Shown: positions 13,924 through 21,164 of the stretch, one piece after another | How the letters are laid out: every line of letters starts with the position of its first letter | How positions within the stretch are numbered: the stretch's first letter is position 1 | Origin: Candidatus Adiutrix sp. | GTDB lineage: Bacteria > Desulfobacterota > Desulfarculia > Adiutricales > Adiutricaceae | Direction: 5' to 3' | Assembly (NCBI GenBank): GCA_031283395.1 | Contig: JAITBV010000052.1 | Location: 1 to 24,726, forward strand | DNA length: 24,726 nt | The notes under the pieces: generated by a model | What the model saw: the letters and a program-made list of their open reading frames with translations, nothing else | The model's database searches: none | What the model was told of the DNA's origin: nothing | Position numbers and translations under genes: made by a program

Positions 13924-14112
13924 TTAAACTTCGGTCACCTTAATAGCCCCGAGTTCGCAGGCCTCCACGCAGGTCTCGCAACCCAGGCATTCGTCTCCGT
14001 TAACGATTTCGGCCTTGCCGTTTTTGATATCGAAAACTTCGACCGGGCAGGCGTCTTTGCAGGCGCCATCGCCATTGCACTTGTCGAGATCAATTTTAAT
14101 CTCATAACCCAT
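13924..14112 (-). CDS. Ferredoxin with one Asp-ligated (CxxDxxC) cluster site and one [4Fe-4S] site
   Basis: A 62-residue low-potential electron carrier. The second motif, CLGCETC...C (Cys42, 45, 48, 52), is complete. In the first motif, Cys12-x-x-Asp15-x-x-Cys18-x3-Cys22-Pro, Asp15 stands where the second cysteine belongs. That is the arrangement of Desulfovibrio africanus ferredoxin III, which is nearly identical in layout and whose cluster converts between [3Fe-4S] and [4Fe-4S] or takes up other metals. The ATG is preceded by a strong GGAGGT eight bases upstream. The gene is monocistronic between a candidate promoter (14249-14277) and a strong terminator. Its partners in this organism cannot be read from the window. 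Confidence 0.95.
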   Translation of the reverse strand: MGYEIKIDLDKCNGDGACKDACPVEVFDIKNGKAEIVNGDECLGCETCVEACELGAIKVTEV

Positions 14113-14149
14113 GGTGAATTACCTCCCTGAAAAAGTAAATGACGCTCAA

Positions 14150-14165
14150 AAGCCCTCGGGGGCTT
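14150..14165 (-). terminator. Small terminator-like hairpin in the ferredoxin leader
   Basis: On the minus strand AAGCCC and GGGCTT form a 6-bp stem around the tetraloop CCGA, followed by TTTT if the last pairs are counted as the U-run. It is 38 bases before the ferredoxin start codon and within the leader predicted from the promoter at 14249-14277. It may stop read-through from cstA, attenuate the ferredoxin gene, or do nothing. Confidence 0.35.
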
Positions 14166-14248
14166 AAAGGAAACTATGAAAATGACCAAGACTCAAACTA
14201 AGGCCCTGAGGCCAGGCGCAGACGTATCGGACGCTGCTCGGATAACAC

Positions 14249-14277
14249 TTTATAGCCAATTTTGAAAAAATTTGCAA
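14249..14277 (-). promoter_or_regulatory. Candidate sigma-70 promoter for the ferredoxin gene
   Basis: TTGCAA (14277-14272, 4 of 6), a 17-base spacer and TATAAA (14254-14249, 5 of 6) on the minus strand. The leader to the ATG at 14112 would be about 130 bases and contains the hairpin at 14150-14165. Confidence 0.5.
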
Positions 14278-14284
14278 GTCAAAT
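14265..14284 (-). terminator. Weak hairpin with U-run after cstA
   Basis: On the minus strand ATTTG-ACTTG-CAAAT is followed by five T residues, 33 bases past the cstA stop, and a GC-rich imperfect hairpin (14285-14306) lies just before it. The 5-bp A-T stem is poor, so this is only a possible end for the long operon. It overlaps the ferredoxin -35 box. Confidence 0.25.
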
Positions 14285-14316
14285 CCGCTTCCGGTCCTTC
14301 CGGCGGCGAATTGAGG

Positions 14317-15813
14317 TCAATGTCCTGGCTCCGCCGATTGCCGGGGGTCCTCAGTCACCCATTCCCCGGTCGGAGTCAGCTCGTAGGGGGCGCGGTCCAG
14401 GATACGGCCGCGTCTGATCAGGAAGAAAGCCAGGGCCGCCAGGGCCGCCCCCAGACCAATGACAACCGAGAAGTTATAGGGCAGACCCAGGCCGATTTTT
14501 TCATAGAGAATGTAGGTGGTGACCACCGCGGTCATAAAGACAGCCGGAATAGTGGCTATCCAGTGGCAGCTTCGGATGCGCACCAGATAGGCCGCGCCTG
14601 ACCACAAAACGAAGCAGGCCAGGGATTGGTTCAGCCAGGCGAAATAGCGCCAGACCTGGCTGAAGTCGTCGCTGAGGCTGATATATATCCCCACAGCAAA
14701 AAGGGGCACGGCTATCAGGATGCGGCGGGGAATATTTTTTTGCGAAAAATTAAAAATATCAGCCACCAGAAGCCGGGCGGACCTAAAGGCGGTGTCGCCG
14801 GAGGTTATAGGCAGGATCACCACTCCCAGGACAGCCAAAAGTCCTCCTAATTCACCCAGGATTTCAAAACAAATATCCCGCACCACCCGGGCCGGGCCGC
14901 CGTGGTTGAGGATTTCCGCCAAGCCGGCCGAAGTCTGATAGAAGGTCATTCCGGCCGTGGCCCAGATCAGGGCGATGACGGATTCCATGATCATGGCCCC
15001 GTAAAAGACCTGGCGGCCCATTTTTTCATTAGTCAGGCAGCGGGCGGATATGGTGGACTGGGTGGCGTGAAAGCCGCTGATGGCTCCGCAGGCTATGGTG
15101 ATGAACATAAGGGGCCACATGGGCAGATCATTGGGATGAGGGGCCGGCTGGGTAGCCATTTGATACAAGGGGTAGTCGCCGAATATCAGAGCTCCCACCA
15201 CCAGTACGGCCATGGCCGCCATGATGCAGGTGAAAAAAGGGTTGAAGCGATCCAGGAGCATTTCAATGGGCATGATGGTGGCAAAGAAATAATAGGTAAA
15301 AATGATGATGAGCCAAAACAGGTAGTCGTTGAGTTCCGGCCTGGTCATGCTGGAGAGGAGTCCGGCCGGGGCCATGGCCATGATGGCGCCTACCACGATG
15401 AGGAGAAAGAGAGAAAACAGGCGCATGAACTGCCTGAAGACCGGGCCGTAGAGATAGCCGGCAATGTTGGGAATGGATTCCCCCCGGTAACGTATGGACA
15501 TCATGCCTGAAAGGTAATCGTGGACCGCGCCGCCGAAAATAGCGCCCAGGACGATCCACAAAAGAGCCTGCGGACCATAGAGAATGCCCAGGATGGGGCC
15601 GAAGACTGGTCCGGTGCCGGTGATGCAGAGGAATTGGTTAAGCAATACCCTGCGGGGCGAATCTGGGATATAATCCACCCCATCGGTCATGGACAGGGCC
15701 GGTGGGCGGCGGTTTTCATCCGGCCGGAAAATTTTTTCCACAACCCGGCTATAGAAATAGAAGCCCAGGAGCAGGGTCGTAAGGCTGGCAAGGAGGTACA
15801 GGAACCCTGGCAT
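14317..15813 (-). CDS. cstA: CstA-family carbon starvation protein, inner-membrane transporter
   Basis: A 498-residue polytopic membrane protein with about a dozen or more hydrophobic helices. The family signatures are DGVDYIPDSPRRVLLNQFLCITGTGPVFGPILG near the N-terminus, FGGAVHDYLSGMMSIRYRGESI and the helix SGFHATQSTISARCL. E. coli members CstA and BtsT are linked to peptide and pyruvate uptake. The length is shorter than the roughly 700 residues of E. coli CstA but fits the compact form common elsewhere. The ATG follows AGGAGC. It begins 18 bases after oppF and probably ends the long minus-strand operon. The substrate is not known here; sulfate reducers use pyruvate and peptide-derived carbon, so either fits. 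Confidence 0.93.
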   Translation of the reverse strand: MPGFLYLLASLTTLLLGFYFYSRVVEKIFRPDENRRPPALSMTDGVDYIPDSPRRVLLNQFLCITGTGPVFGPILGILYGPQALLWIVLGAIFGGAVHDYLSGMMSIRYRGESIPNIAGYLYGPVFRQFMRLFSLFLLIVVGAIMAMAPAGLLSSMTRPELNDYLFWLIIIFTYYFFATIMPIEMLLDRFNPFFTCIMAAMAVLVVGALIFGDYPLYQMATQPAPHPNDLPMWPLMFITIACGAISGFHATQSTISARCLTNEKMGRQVFYGAMIMESVIALIWATAGMTFYQTSAGLAEILNHGGPARVVRDICFEILGELGGLLAVLGVVILPITSGDTAFRSARLLVADIFNFSQKNIPRRILIAVPLFAVGIYISLSDDFSQVWRYFAWLNQSLACFVLWSGAAYLVRIRSCHWIATIPAVFMTAVVTTYILYEKIGLGLPYNFSVVIGLGAALAALAFFLIRRGRILDRAPYELTPTGEWVTEDPRQSAEPGH

Positions 15814-15831
15814 TTTTTAAGCTCCTAATTC

Positions 15832-16833
15832 CTATATGGTTATGCGTCGGCAGGCGCAGGCGTAATCAGCTGTCCGCCAAGTCAGGGGCGGGGTTTCCGC
15901 CCGGCAATATTCGTCCGCTTCCCGGCAGCGGGTGGCAAAGGGGCAACCCGGCAGCGGGTGGCCCGGATCAGGCGGTTCGCCTTCCAGCGGACCGCCTCCG
16001 CCGGCTGAAGCCCGTAAGGCTTCCACATAGGGATGGTGCCGGACCGACCCCAAGGTTTTAGCGGCCGTCACTTCCATCAGCCGTCCGCCATACATCACCG
16101 CCAAGCGGTCGGCCACGACCCGGACCAGGGGCAAATCGTGGCTGATGAGGACCAGAGTCAGGCCCCGGCGGGCTCTAAGGTCCAAAAGGAGGTTTATGAC
16201 CTGGGCCTGGATGGAAACATCCAAGGCTGAAACCGGCTCATCAGCAATAAGTATTTCCGGATCCACGGCCAGAGCCCGGGCCAGGCTGAGGCGCTGGCGC
16301 TGACCGCCGGAGAATTCATGACTGAAATGCCGGGCAGATTCGGCCGGCAATCCCACTTCCCGCAGGAGTTCTCCCACCCTGGCCCGGCGTTCGGACGGCG
16401 AACCCAGGCCGTGAATGACCAGCCCTTCTTCCACCGTCGCTCCGGCCGTGAAGCGGGGGTTGAGCGAAGAAACAGGGTCCTGAAACATTATCTGCACCCG
16501 GCGCCTGAAAAGGCGGCGGGCTGTCCGGTCCAGCCCAGCCAGGTCCCGCCCTGTCCAAAGAACCCGGCCTGTTTCCGGCCGATAGAGACCGGCCATGATT
16601 CGTCCCAGGGTGGATTTGCCCGAGCCGCTCTCCCCCACCAGCCCCAGCACTTCCCCTGGCTTGAGGGCCAGGCTTACCCCGCGTACGGCCTGGACTCCGT
16701 TCGGGAAGGCCGGGCGGCCGACGAAACGCCTGAGGCCGGCGGCCATCTCCTGAAAAAGGCCCCGGCCGGGCTTAAAGGTCAGTCCCACCTCTTCTAGGCT
16801 CAGGGGTGGTTTCGAGTTTCCGGTGGTCATCAT
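15832..16833 (-). CDS. Oligopeptide/dipeptide-type ABC transporter ATPase (OppF/DppF-like)
   Basis: A 333-residue ATP-binding subunit. Walker A GESGSGKST is at 67-75, the signature is SGGQRQRLSLARAL, and Walker B is ILIADEPVSALD. The C-terminal CPFATRCREADEYC is the extension with cysteines found in the Opp/Dpp/Nik ATPases, which carries an iron-sulfur cluster in some members. The long N-terminal lead (LTFKPGRGLFQEM before QAVRGVSLAL) is typical of the F subunit. The start is the first of two ATG codons, at 16833, overlapping the oppD stop as ATGA. A start 34 codons earlier would lie in oppD and is rejected. No Opp permease or binding protein is in the window, so the substrate (peptide, nickel or other) cannot be assigned. 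Confidence 0.9.
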   Translation of the reverse strand: MMTTGNSKPPLSLEEVGLTFKPGRGLFQEMAAGLRRFVGRPAFPNGVQAVRGVSLALKPGEVLGLVGESGSGKSTLGRIMAGLYRPETGRVLWTGRDLAGLDRTARRLFRRRVQIMFQDPVSSLNPRFTAGATVEEGLVIHGLGSPSERRARVGELLREVGLPAESARHFSHEFSGGQRQRLSLARALAVDPEILIADEPVSALDVSIQAQVINLLLDLRARRGLTLVLISHDLPLVRVVADRLAVMYGGRLMEVTAAKTLGSVRHHPYVEALRASAGGGGPLEGEPPDPGHPLPGCPFATRCREADEYCRAETPPLTWRTADYACACRRITI

Positions 16834-17822
16834 GTCGGGTCGGGCCGTCCGGAAAAGCAACGGACCCGCCGCCCGCCCCCCAAGTCGTTCAGGGGGGGCA
16901 AAGTCGACCGGCATAAAGGGGCGGCGGCCGGGCAACGCGGCTCAAAAGGGCAACCCGGGGGCCAAGCCTCCGGGGCCGGCGGTGCGCCGGGGATGGACCT
17001 GAGGCGAGGCGGAGGCGGCTGGTCCAAGTCCGGTGGCAGGGCTTGCAAGAGGCCAGCGGTATAAGGGTGGGCCGGGCGCTTGAAGAGGTCGCTACTTCCG
17101 GCTTCTTCCACCGCCAGCCCGGTGTACATGACAATTATACGGCGAGCCCTGTTCTTAAGAAGCCTCAGATTATGAGTTATGAGCAACACCGCCGAGCCGG
17201 CCTCGGCCGCTAGGCTGGTCAACAGGTTCAAAATTTGGACGGCTATGGTGGGATCCAGAGCCGTAGTCGGTTCGTCAGCCACCAGCACTTCGGGCGCCAA
17301 GGCCAAGGCCAGGGCGATGACCACCCGCTGTCTCATACCCCCGGAAAAATGGTGGGGGTAGCGTTCGGCCGCCTCGGCCGGATTCGGCAGACCCACCCGG
17401 GCCAGGAGGGTCAAAGCCGAAGCCCGGGCTCCGCGCCGGTCCTGCCCGTCCCGTAGCCGAAAAATCTCCGATACCTGTTCGCCGATGGTCAAAACCGGGT
17501 TTAAAGCCGTCATGGGTTCCTGAAAGACCAAACCCAATTTTGTCCCGCAGAGCCCGCGACGTTGCTCCGGGCTTAAGCGGCCCAAATCCTCGCCTTTGAA
17601 GAAGAGCCGGCCGGAACGGACCGTGGCTGACGGCGGGGTCAGGCCCATAAGGTAAAGGGCGGAAAGGCTCTTGCCAGAGCCGCTCTCTCCCACCAGGCCC
17701 ACAATTTCTCCGGCTTGTAGCTTTAAAGAAAAATCGCGCACCGCAGGTTTGGCACCCTCTTCAAAGTCGAGGGTCAGGTTTTCCAATTCCAACAGTGGGC
17801 GGCCCGGTGCGGCGCAATTCAT
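16830..17822 (-). CDS. Oligopeptide/dipeptide-type ABC transporter ATPase (OppD/DppD-like)
   Basis: A 330-residue ATP-binding subunit, expected to pair with the OppF-like protein encoded next. Walker A GESGSGKS is at 45-52, followed by the Q-loop FQEPMTALNPV, the signature SGGMRQRVVIALALAL and Walker B VLVADEPTTALD. The C-terminal PGCPFEPRCPAAAPLC again places it in the Opp/Dpp/Nik group. The ATG at 17822 has no Shine-Dalgarno sequence and a CATAAT nine bases before it, so a leaderless transcript is possible. The EcfT-like gene ends 46 bases upstream. It overlaps oppF by four bases. Confidence 0.9.
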   Translation of the reverse strand: MNCAAPGRPLLELENLTLDFEEGAKPAVRDFSLKLQAGEIVGLVGESGSGKSLSALYLMGLTPPSATVRSGRLFFKGEDLGRLSPEQRRGLCGTKLGLVFQEPMTALNPVLTIGEQVSEIFRLRDGQDRRGARASALTLLARVGLPNPAEAAERYPHHFSGGMRQRVVIALALALAPEVLVADEPTTALDPTIAVQILNLLTSLAAEAGSAVLLITHNLRLLKNRARRIIVMYTGLAVEEAGSSDLFKRPAHPYTAGLLQALPPDLDQPPPPRLRSIPGAPPAPEAWPPGCPFEPRCPAAAPLCRSTLPPLNDLGGGRRVRCFSGRPDPT

Positions 17823-17831
17823 TTGAAGATT

Positions 17832-17860
17832 ATTATGCCAGGAAAGTCAGGTTTTAACAA
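17832..17860 (-). promoter_or_regulatory. Candidate internal promoter for oppD-oppF-cstA
   Basis: TTGTTA (17860-17855, 4 of 6), a 17-base spacer and CATAAT (17837-17832, 5 of 6) on the minus strand. The ATG at 17822 is nine bases past the -10, the same distance as at the secreted-protein gene (10397). Confidence 0.4.
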
Positions 17861-17868
17861 GCAAAAAA

Positions 17869-18453
17869 TCACCAGGGCCAACGTTTGGCCATGGTTCGGG
17901 ACAGGTCTTCGCTCTGGCCCAGGGTATCGCGGAGAAGGTTGCGGCCCCATAAATTCAGCCTGCGGGTCAAGGGCAGGCTGGCGGCCCGGCGGCCCAGAAC
18001 GGCCCGAAAGGTCAGGGCGGAAGCCAGAAGGGCGGGGATGAGGCGGGTCAGGAGGGCCAGGGTCAAGGCCAGTTTTTGGGCTCGAGGCCGGCCTAGAAGC
18101 GGGCTGAACAGGATGGCTGCGGACCGGGCCAATTCCAAGGGCGTCCTGGCCAGGACCAGAATAAGTCCAAGATTCAGCCAAACCGCGAGATTGAGTGTCG
18201 GCCGAAGGCCCGTAGGGCGAAGGATCAGGTGAGCCAGGAGCATCAGAAGGCTCCAGAAAGCCCAGAATCCGGCGGCGGCCAGAATCAGACGCCGGCCCTG
18301 GGGACGGCCGGGAGCCAGCCGGACAGTTGAGAGCAAGAGGGGCGGGAGGGCCAAAGCCAAGGCTGGATACGGTAAATAAGGAACGGCCAAGGCGATCAAC
18401 CAAAGGGCCGCCCAGAGGCCGGGGAGGGGGAAACGGCGAATATGGCTGGTCAA
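17869..18453 (-). CDS. EcfT/CbiQ-like membrane protein (energy-coupling factor T component), divergent
   Basis: A 194-residue membrane protein with about four or five hydrophobic segments before a basic C-terminal tail. The stretch SAAILFSPLLGRPRAQKLALTLALLTRLIPALL has the layout of EcfT/CbiQ proteins, where the T component couples vitamin- or metal-binding S components to ATPases. The usual two Ala-Arg-Gly motifs are not intact: FRAVLGRR and TMAKRW lie where they would be. The start appears to be TTG at 18453, overlapping the kdsB stop by four bases and preceded by GGAAAG; no ATG or GTG is near. No S component or EcfA-type ATPase is in the window; the only neighbouring ATPases are Opp-type. 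The family call is moderate and the function open. Confidence 0.6.
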   Translation of the reverse strand: MTSHIRRFPLPGLWAALWLIALAVPYLPYPALALALPPLLLSTVRLAPGRPQGRRLILAAAGFWAFWSLLMLLAHLILRPTGLRPTLNLAVWLNLGLILVLARTPLELARSAAILFSPLLGRPRAQKLALTLALLTRLIPALLASALTFRAVLGRRAASLPLTRRLNLWGRNLLRDTLGQSEDLSRTMAKRWPW

Positions 18454-19187
18454 TGGCTTTCCAGTTGCAGGGCCTCTTCGGCGGCGGCCAGGTCGGCCGG
18501 GACATCCACTTCCGGCGACAGGCCTGAGACGACAATTATTTTGATGCGGGCCCGGTTTTCCAAAGCCCTCAGCTGCTCCAGGCGTTCAATACGTTCCAGC
18601 CGTCCTTCAGGGAGGGTCACGAAGCGGCGCAAAAAGGCGGCCCGGTAGGAGTAGATGCCTATGTGACGATAATATTCCCCTTCTCCGTCCCGGGGCCAGG
18701 GGATGGGAGCCCGGGAGAAATATAGGGCAAAGCTGTCCTCCCCAAAGGCCACCTTGACATGGCCGGGATTGTGGATATCCCGGGCGTTGCTCAGGGCAAT
18801 GGCCAGGGTGGCCATTTCCAGGCCGGGGTCTTCCCGGAGGGCCCGGGCCAGAAGAGCGGGCTGATCCGGGTCAAAGGCCGGCTGGTCGCCCTGAATGTTC
18901 AGGATTATATCCTCATCGGCCAGCCCGAGGATATCAGAAGCTTCGGCCAGACGGTCCGAACCTGAAAGGTGTTCAGGGCTGGTCAGTACTACCCGGCCTC
19001 CGAAAGCCAGGGCGGCTTTCTGAACTTCCGGGCTGTCGGTGGCTATGTGGACTTCGTCCACTTCAGGTATGGCCAGGGCGCGGCGATAGACGTGTTCGAT
19101 CATGGGTCGGCCCCTGATCAGAGCCAGAGGCTTGCCGGGGAAACGGCTGGAGGCCCAGCGGGCCGGAATCAGGGCCACCAGTTTCAT
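18450..19187 (-). CDS. kdsB: 3-deoxy-manno-octulosonate cytidylyltransferase (CMP-Kdo synthetase)
   Basis: KdsB activates Kdo with CTP to give CMP-Kdo for the lipopolysaccharide inner core. The 245 residues carry the N-terminal nucleotide-binding IPARWASSRFPGKPL, ATDSPEV, TSPEHLSGSDRLAEA, the metal-site NIQGDQP, and the sugar-binding YYRHIGIYSYRAAFL, in the family order. It begins inside the psd stop (ATGA overlap of four bases) and its own stop overlaps the EcfT-like gene. The presence of kdsB is direct evidence for an LPS-bearing outer membrane. No other Kdo gene is nearby. Confidence 0.97.
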   Translation of the reverse strand: MKLVALIPARWASSRFPGKPLALIRGRPMIEHVYRRALAIPEVDEVHIATDSPEVQKAALAFGGRVVLTSPEHLSGSDRLAEASDILGLADEDIILNIQGDQPAFDPDQPALLARALREDPGLEMATLAIALSNARDIHNPGHVKVAFGEDSFALYFSRAPIPWPRDGEGEYYRHIGIYSYRAAFLRRFVTLPEGRLERIERLEQLRALENRARIKIIVVSGLSPEVDVPADLAAAEEALQLESH

Positions 19188-19861
19188 CGTTTGGCCCGCC
19201 AGATGGGGGACCAGCCGGCTGAAACCTTCTGCCCCGGGATGACCATGATTTCGGAATCTGGCGGCAGGTAGATGTCCACCCGTGAACCGAAACGGATGAG
19301 GCCGAAGCGTTGGCCGCGATCCAGGTTTTCATCTTCCCTGACCCAGGTTACTATGCGGCGGGCTATGAGACCGGCTATTTGGACCACGGCCACCGGCCCT
19401 TCACCCGTCTCCAGCACCAGAGCGTTGCGTTCGTTCGAGGCGCTGGCCTTGTCCAGGCTGGCATTCAGAAAAGCCCCGGGGAAATAGGTCTGGCTGACCA
19501 GGCGGCCGGAGAGCGGGACCCGGTTGACGTGGACATTGAAGACGTTCATGAAGATGCTGACTTTGGTGGCCGGCCCCGGGAAATGAGGGTTGGTCGCAAG
19601 GCTTTCCACTTTGAGGATGCGGCCGTCGGCCGGAGACAGGCCGAAACCCGGGGGAGGTGCGGGTCGCTCCGGGTCACGGAAAAACCAGGCGCTGAAGGCA
19701 GCTGCCAGAAAGAGAACAACAGCCGGAAAGCACCAGCCAATGATCAGAGTCAGAAGGCCCAGGGCGGCCGGGACCGAGATGAAAATCAGGCCCGGCCGGG
19801 CCACAAGCAGGCTGTTGTGGATGTTCCGGGCCGGCACCCGGGTCTGGAAGTAATCCTTCAT
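19184..19861 (-). CDS. psd: Phosphatidylserine decarboxylase, short (archaeal/type II-like) form
   Basis: This pyruvoyl enzyme makes phosphatidylethanolamine from phosphatidylserine at the inner membrane. The 225 residues show two N-terminal hydrophobic stretches (about 25-60), then FFRDPER, SPADGRI with Asp79, MNVFNVHVNRVP with His111, and FGSRVDIYLP, where cleavage between Gly192 and Ser193 makes the alpha chain and its pyruvoyl group. The FGSR form marks the short class rather than the LGST class of E. coli. The ATG follows GGAG by seven bases. It starts 49 bases after murA and overlaps kdsB. The usual partner pssA is not adjacent in this window. Confidence 0.96.
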   Translation of the reverse strand: MKDYFQTRVPARNIHNSLLVARPGLIFISVPAALGLLTLIIGWCFPAVVLFLAAAFSAWFFRDPERPAPPPGFGLSPADGRILKVESLATNPHFPGPATKVSIFMNVFNVHVNRVPLSGRLVSQTYFPGAFLNASLDKASASNERNALVLETGEGPVAVVQIAGLIARRIVTWVREDENLDRGQRFGLIRFGSRVDIYLPPDSEIMVIPGQKVSAGWSPIWRAKR

Positions 19862-19910
19862 ATTGTACTCCGATGCGCGCGTGAAAACTTTTCAGGGGCC
19901 GGGGCGGCGG

Positions 19911-21164
19911 TTATTCCGGTACCCGGCTGATATCGGCCCCCAGGACGGCCAGTTTTTCGTCCAACCGGTCGTAGCCCCGGTCCAGGTGATAGACTCTGGA
20001 AATTTCACTCCGGCCGCGGGCGGCCAGGGCGGCTAGGATCAGGCTGGCCGAAGCCCGCAGATCGGTGGCCATCATTGGGGCCCCGGACAGGTGGGGGATT
20101 CCTCTGACCACGGCCGTGCGGCCTTCCAGGGTGATTTCGGCTCCCAGGCGGCCCAATTCGCTGACGTGCATGAAACGGTTTTCAAAAATGGTTTCATTGA
20201 TCAGGGACACGCCGTCGCCGATGGTCATCAGAGCCATGAATTGGGCCTGCATATCGGTTGGAAAGCCGGGATAGGGACGGGTGGTGATATCGGTTGATTT
20301 TACGCCTGCCCCGGCTTCAACGATGAGTTCGTCGCCGTTCGGGGTCAGGTTGATCCCGGTTTCCCGGAGTTTGTCGTAAACCGCGGCCAGGGCCGCGTGG
20401 GGCGGATTTTCAAGTGTTATGCGGCCGCCGGTCATGGCTCCGGCCACGATGAGGGTGCCGGCCTCAATGCGGTCGGACATGACTTGATGGGCGGCCGGTC
20501 TTAATTCTTCAACGCCGTCGATGACCAACTGATCGGTGTCCAGCCCGGAGATGCGGGCGCCCATGGCCAGGAGAGCCCTGGCAGTGTCGGTCACTTCCGG
20601 TTCCCGGGCGGCGCCCGTGATGGTGGTGCGTCCTTTGGCCAGCACGGCGGCCAGCATCAGGTTTTCCGTGCCGGTGACGGTGACGTCGTCAAAATGTATG
20701 GCGGTCCCGCGGAGGCCTCCGGTCGGAGCTTTTGCCTCAACGTAGCCGCCGCTGAGATCGATGGCCGCCCCCATGGCTTCCAGGGCCTTGAGGTGGCGGT
20801 CTATGGGGCGGAGGCCGATGGCGCAGCCGCCCGGCAGGGACACCCGAGCCCGGCCGTGCCGGGCCAAAAGAGGCCCCAGCACCAGGGCTGAAGCCCGCAT
20901 GGTCTTGACCATCTGGTAAGGGGCTTCAGGCCGGTTCAGGCCGCTTAAGTCCAACTCCAGCCGACCGTTGCCCCGCCCCACCCGGCCACCCATATGGGTC
21001 AACAGCCGATCCATGGTGGACAGATCCCTGAGATTCGGCATATTATCCAGAGTGAGAGGCGCCAGTATGGCGGCGGCCATCAAGGGCAGGGCTGCGTTTT
21101 TGGCTCCGCTGATCCGTACCGACCCGGAGAGGGGCCGGCCGCCCTCAATTATTATTTTGTCCAT
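19911..21164 (-). CDS. murA: UDP-N-acetylglucosamine 1-carboxyvinyltransferase
   Basis: MurA transfers enolpyruvate from PEP to UDP-GlcNAc, the first committed step of peptidoglycan synthesis. The 417 residues match the family. Lys22 in SGAKNAALP and the catalytic Cys114 in LPGGCAIGLRPIDRH are present, so the enzyme keeps the fosfomycin-targeted cysteine. NRFMHVSELGRLGA and the C-terminal HLDRGYDRLDEKL block are also intact. The ATG overlaps the folE2 stop by one base (TAATG), a usual sign of translational coupling. Fusion of folate/queuosine and envelope genes in one operon is probably a matter of shared expression rather than of one pathway. Confidence 0.98.
   Translation of the reverse strand: MDKIIIEGGRPLSGSVRISGAKNAALPLMAAAILAPLTLDNMPNLRDLSTMDRLLTHMGGRVGRGNGRLELDLSGLNRPEAPYQMVKTMRASALVLGPLLARHGRARVSLPGGCAIGLRPIDRHLKALEAMGAAIDLSGGYVEAKAPTGGLRGTAIHFDDVTVTGTENLMLAAVLAKGRTTITGAAREPEVTDTARALLAMGARISGLDTDQLVIDGVEELRPAAHQVMSDRIEAGTLIVAGAMTGGRITLENPPHAALAAVYDKLRETGINLTPNGDELIVEAGAGVKSTDITTRPYPGFPTDMQAQFMALMTIGDGVSLINETIFENRFMHVSELGRLGAEITLEGRTAVVRGIPHLSGAPMMATDLRASASLILAALAARGRSEISRVYHLDRGYDRLDEKLAVLGADISRVPE

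Noticed and set aside
13924..14112. Missing cysteine in ferredoxin cluster I taken as a sequencing error or decay
   Set aside because: CxxDxxC is a known functional variant and the rest of the protein closely follows ferredoxin III of Desulfovibrio africanus.
14902..15510. 202-codon plus-strand frame inside cstA
   Set aside because: His/Gly/Asp-rich shadow of membrane helices on the opposite strand.
17819..18535. 238-codon minus-strand frame overlapping the EcfT-like gene
   Set aside because: Pro/Ser-rich translation without hydrophobic segments; the alternative frame gives a coherent membrane protein coupled to kdsB.
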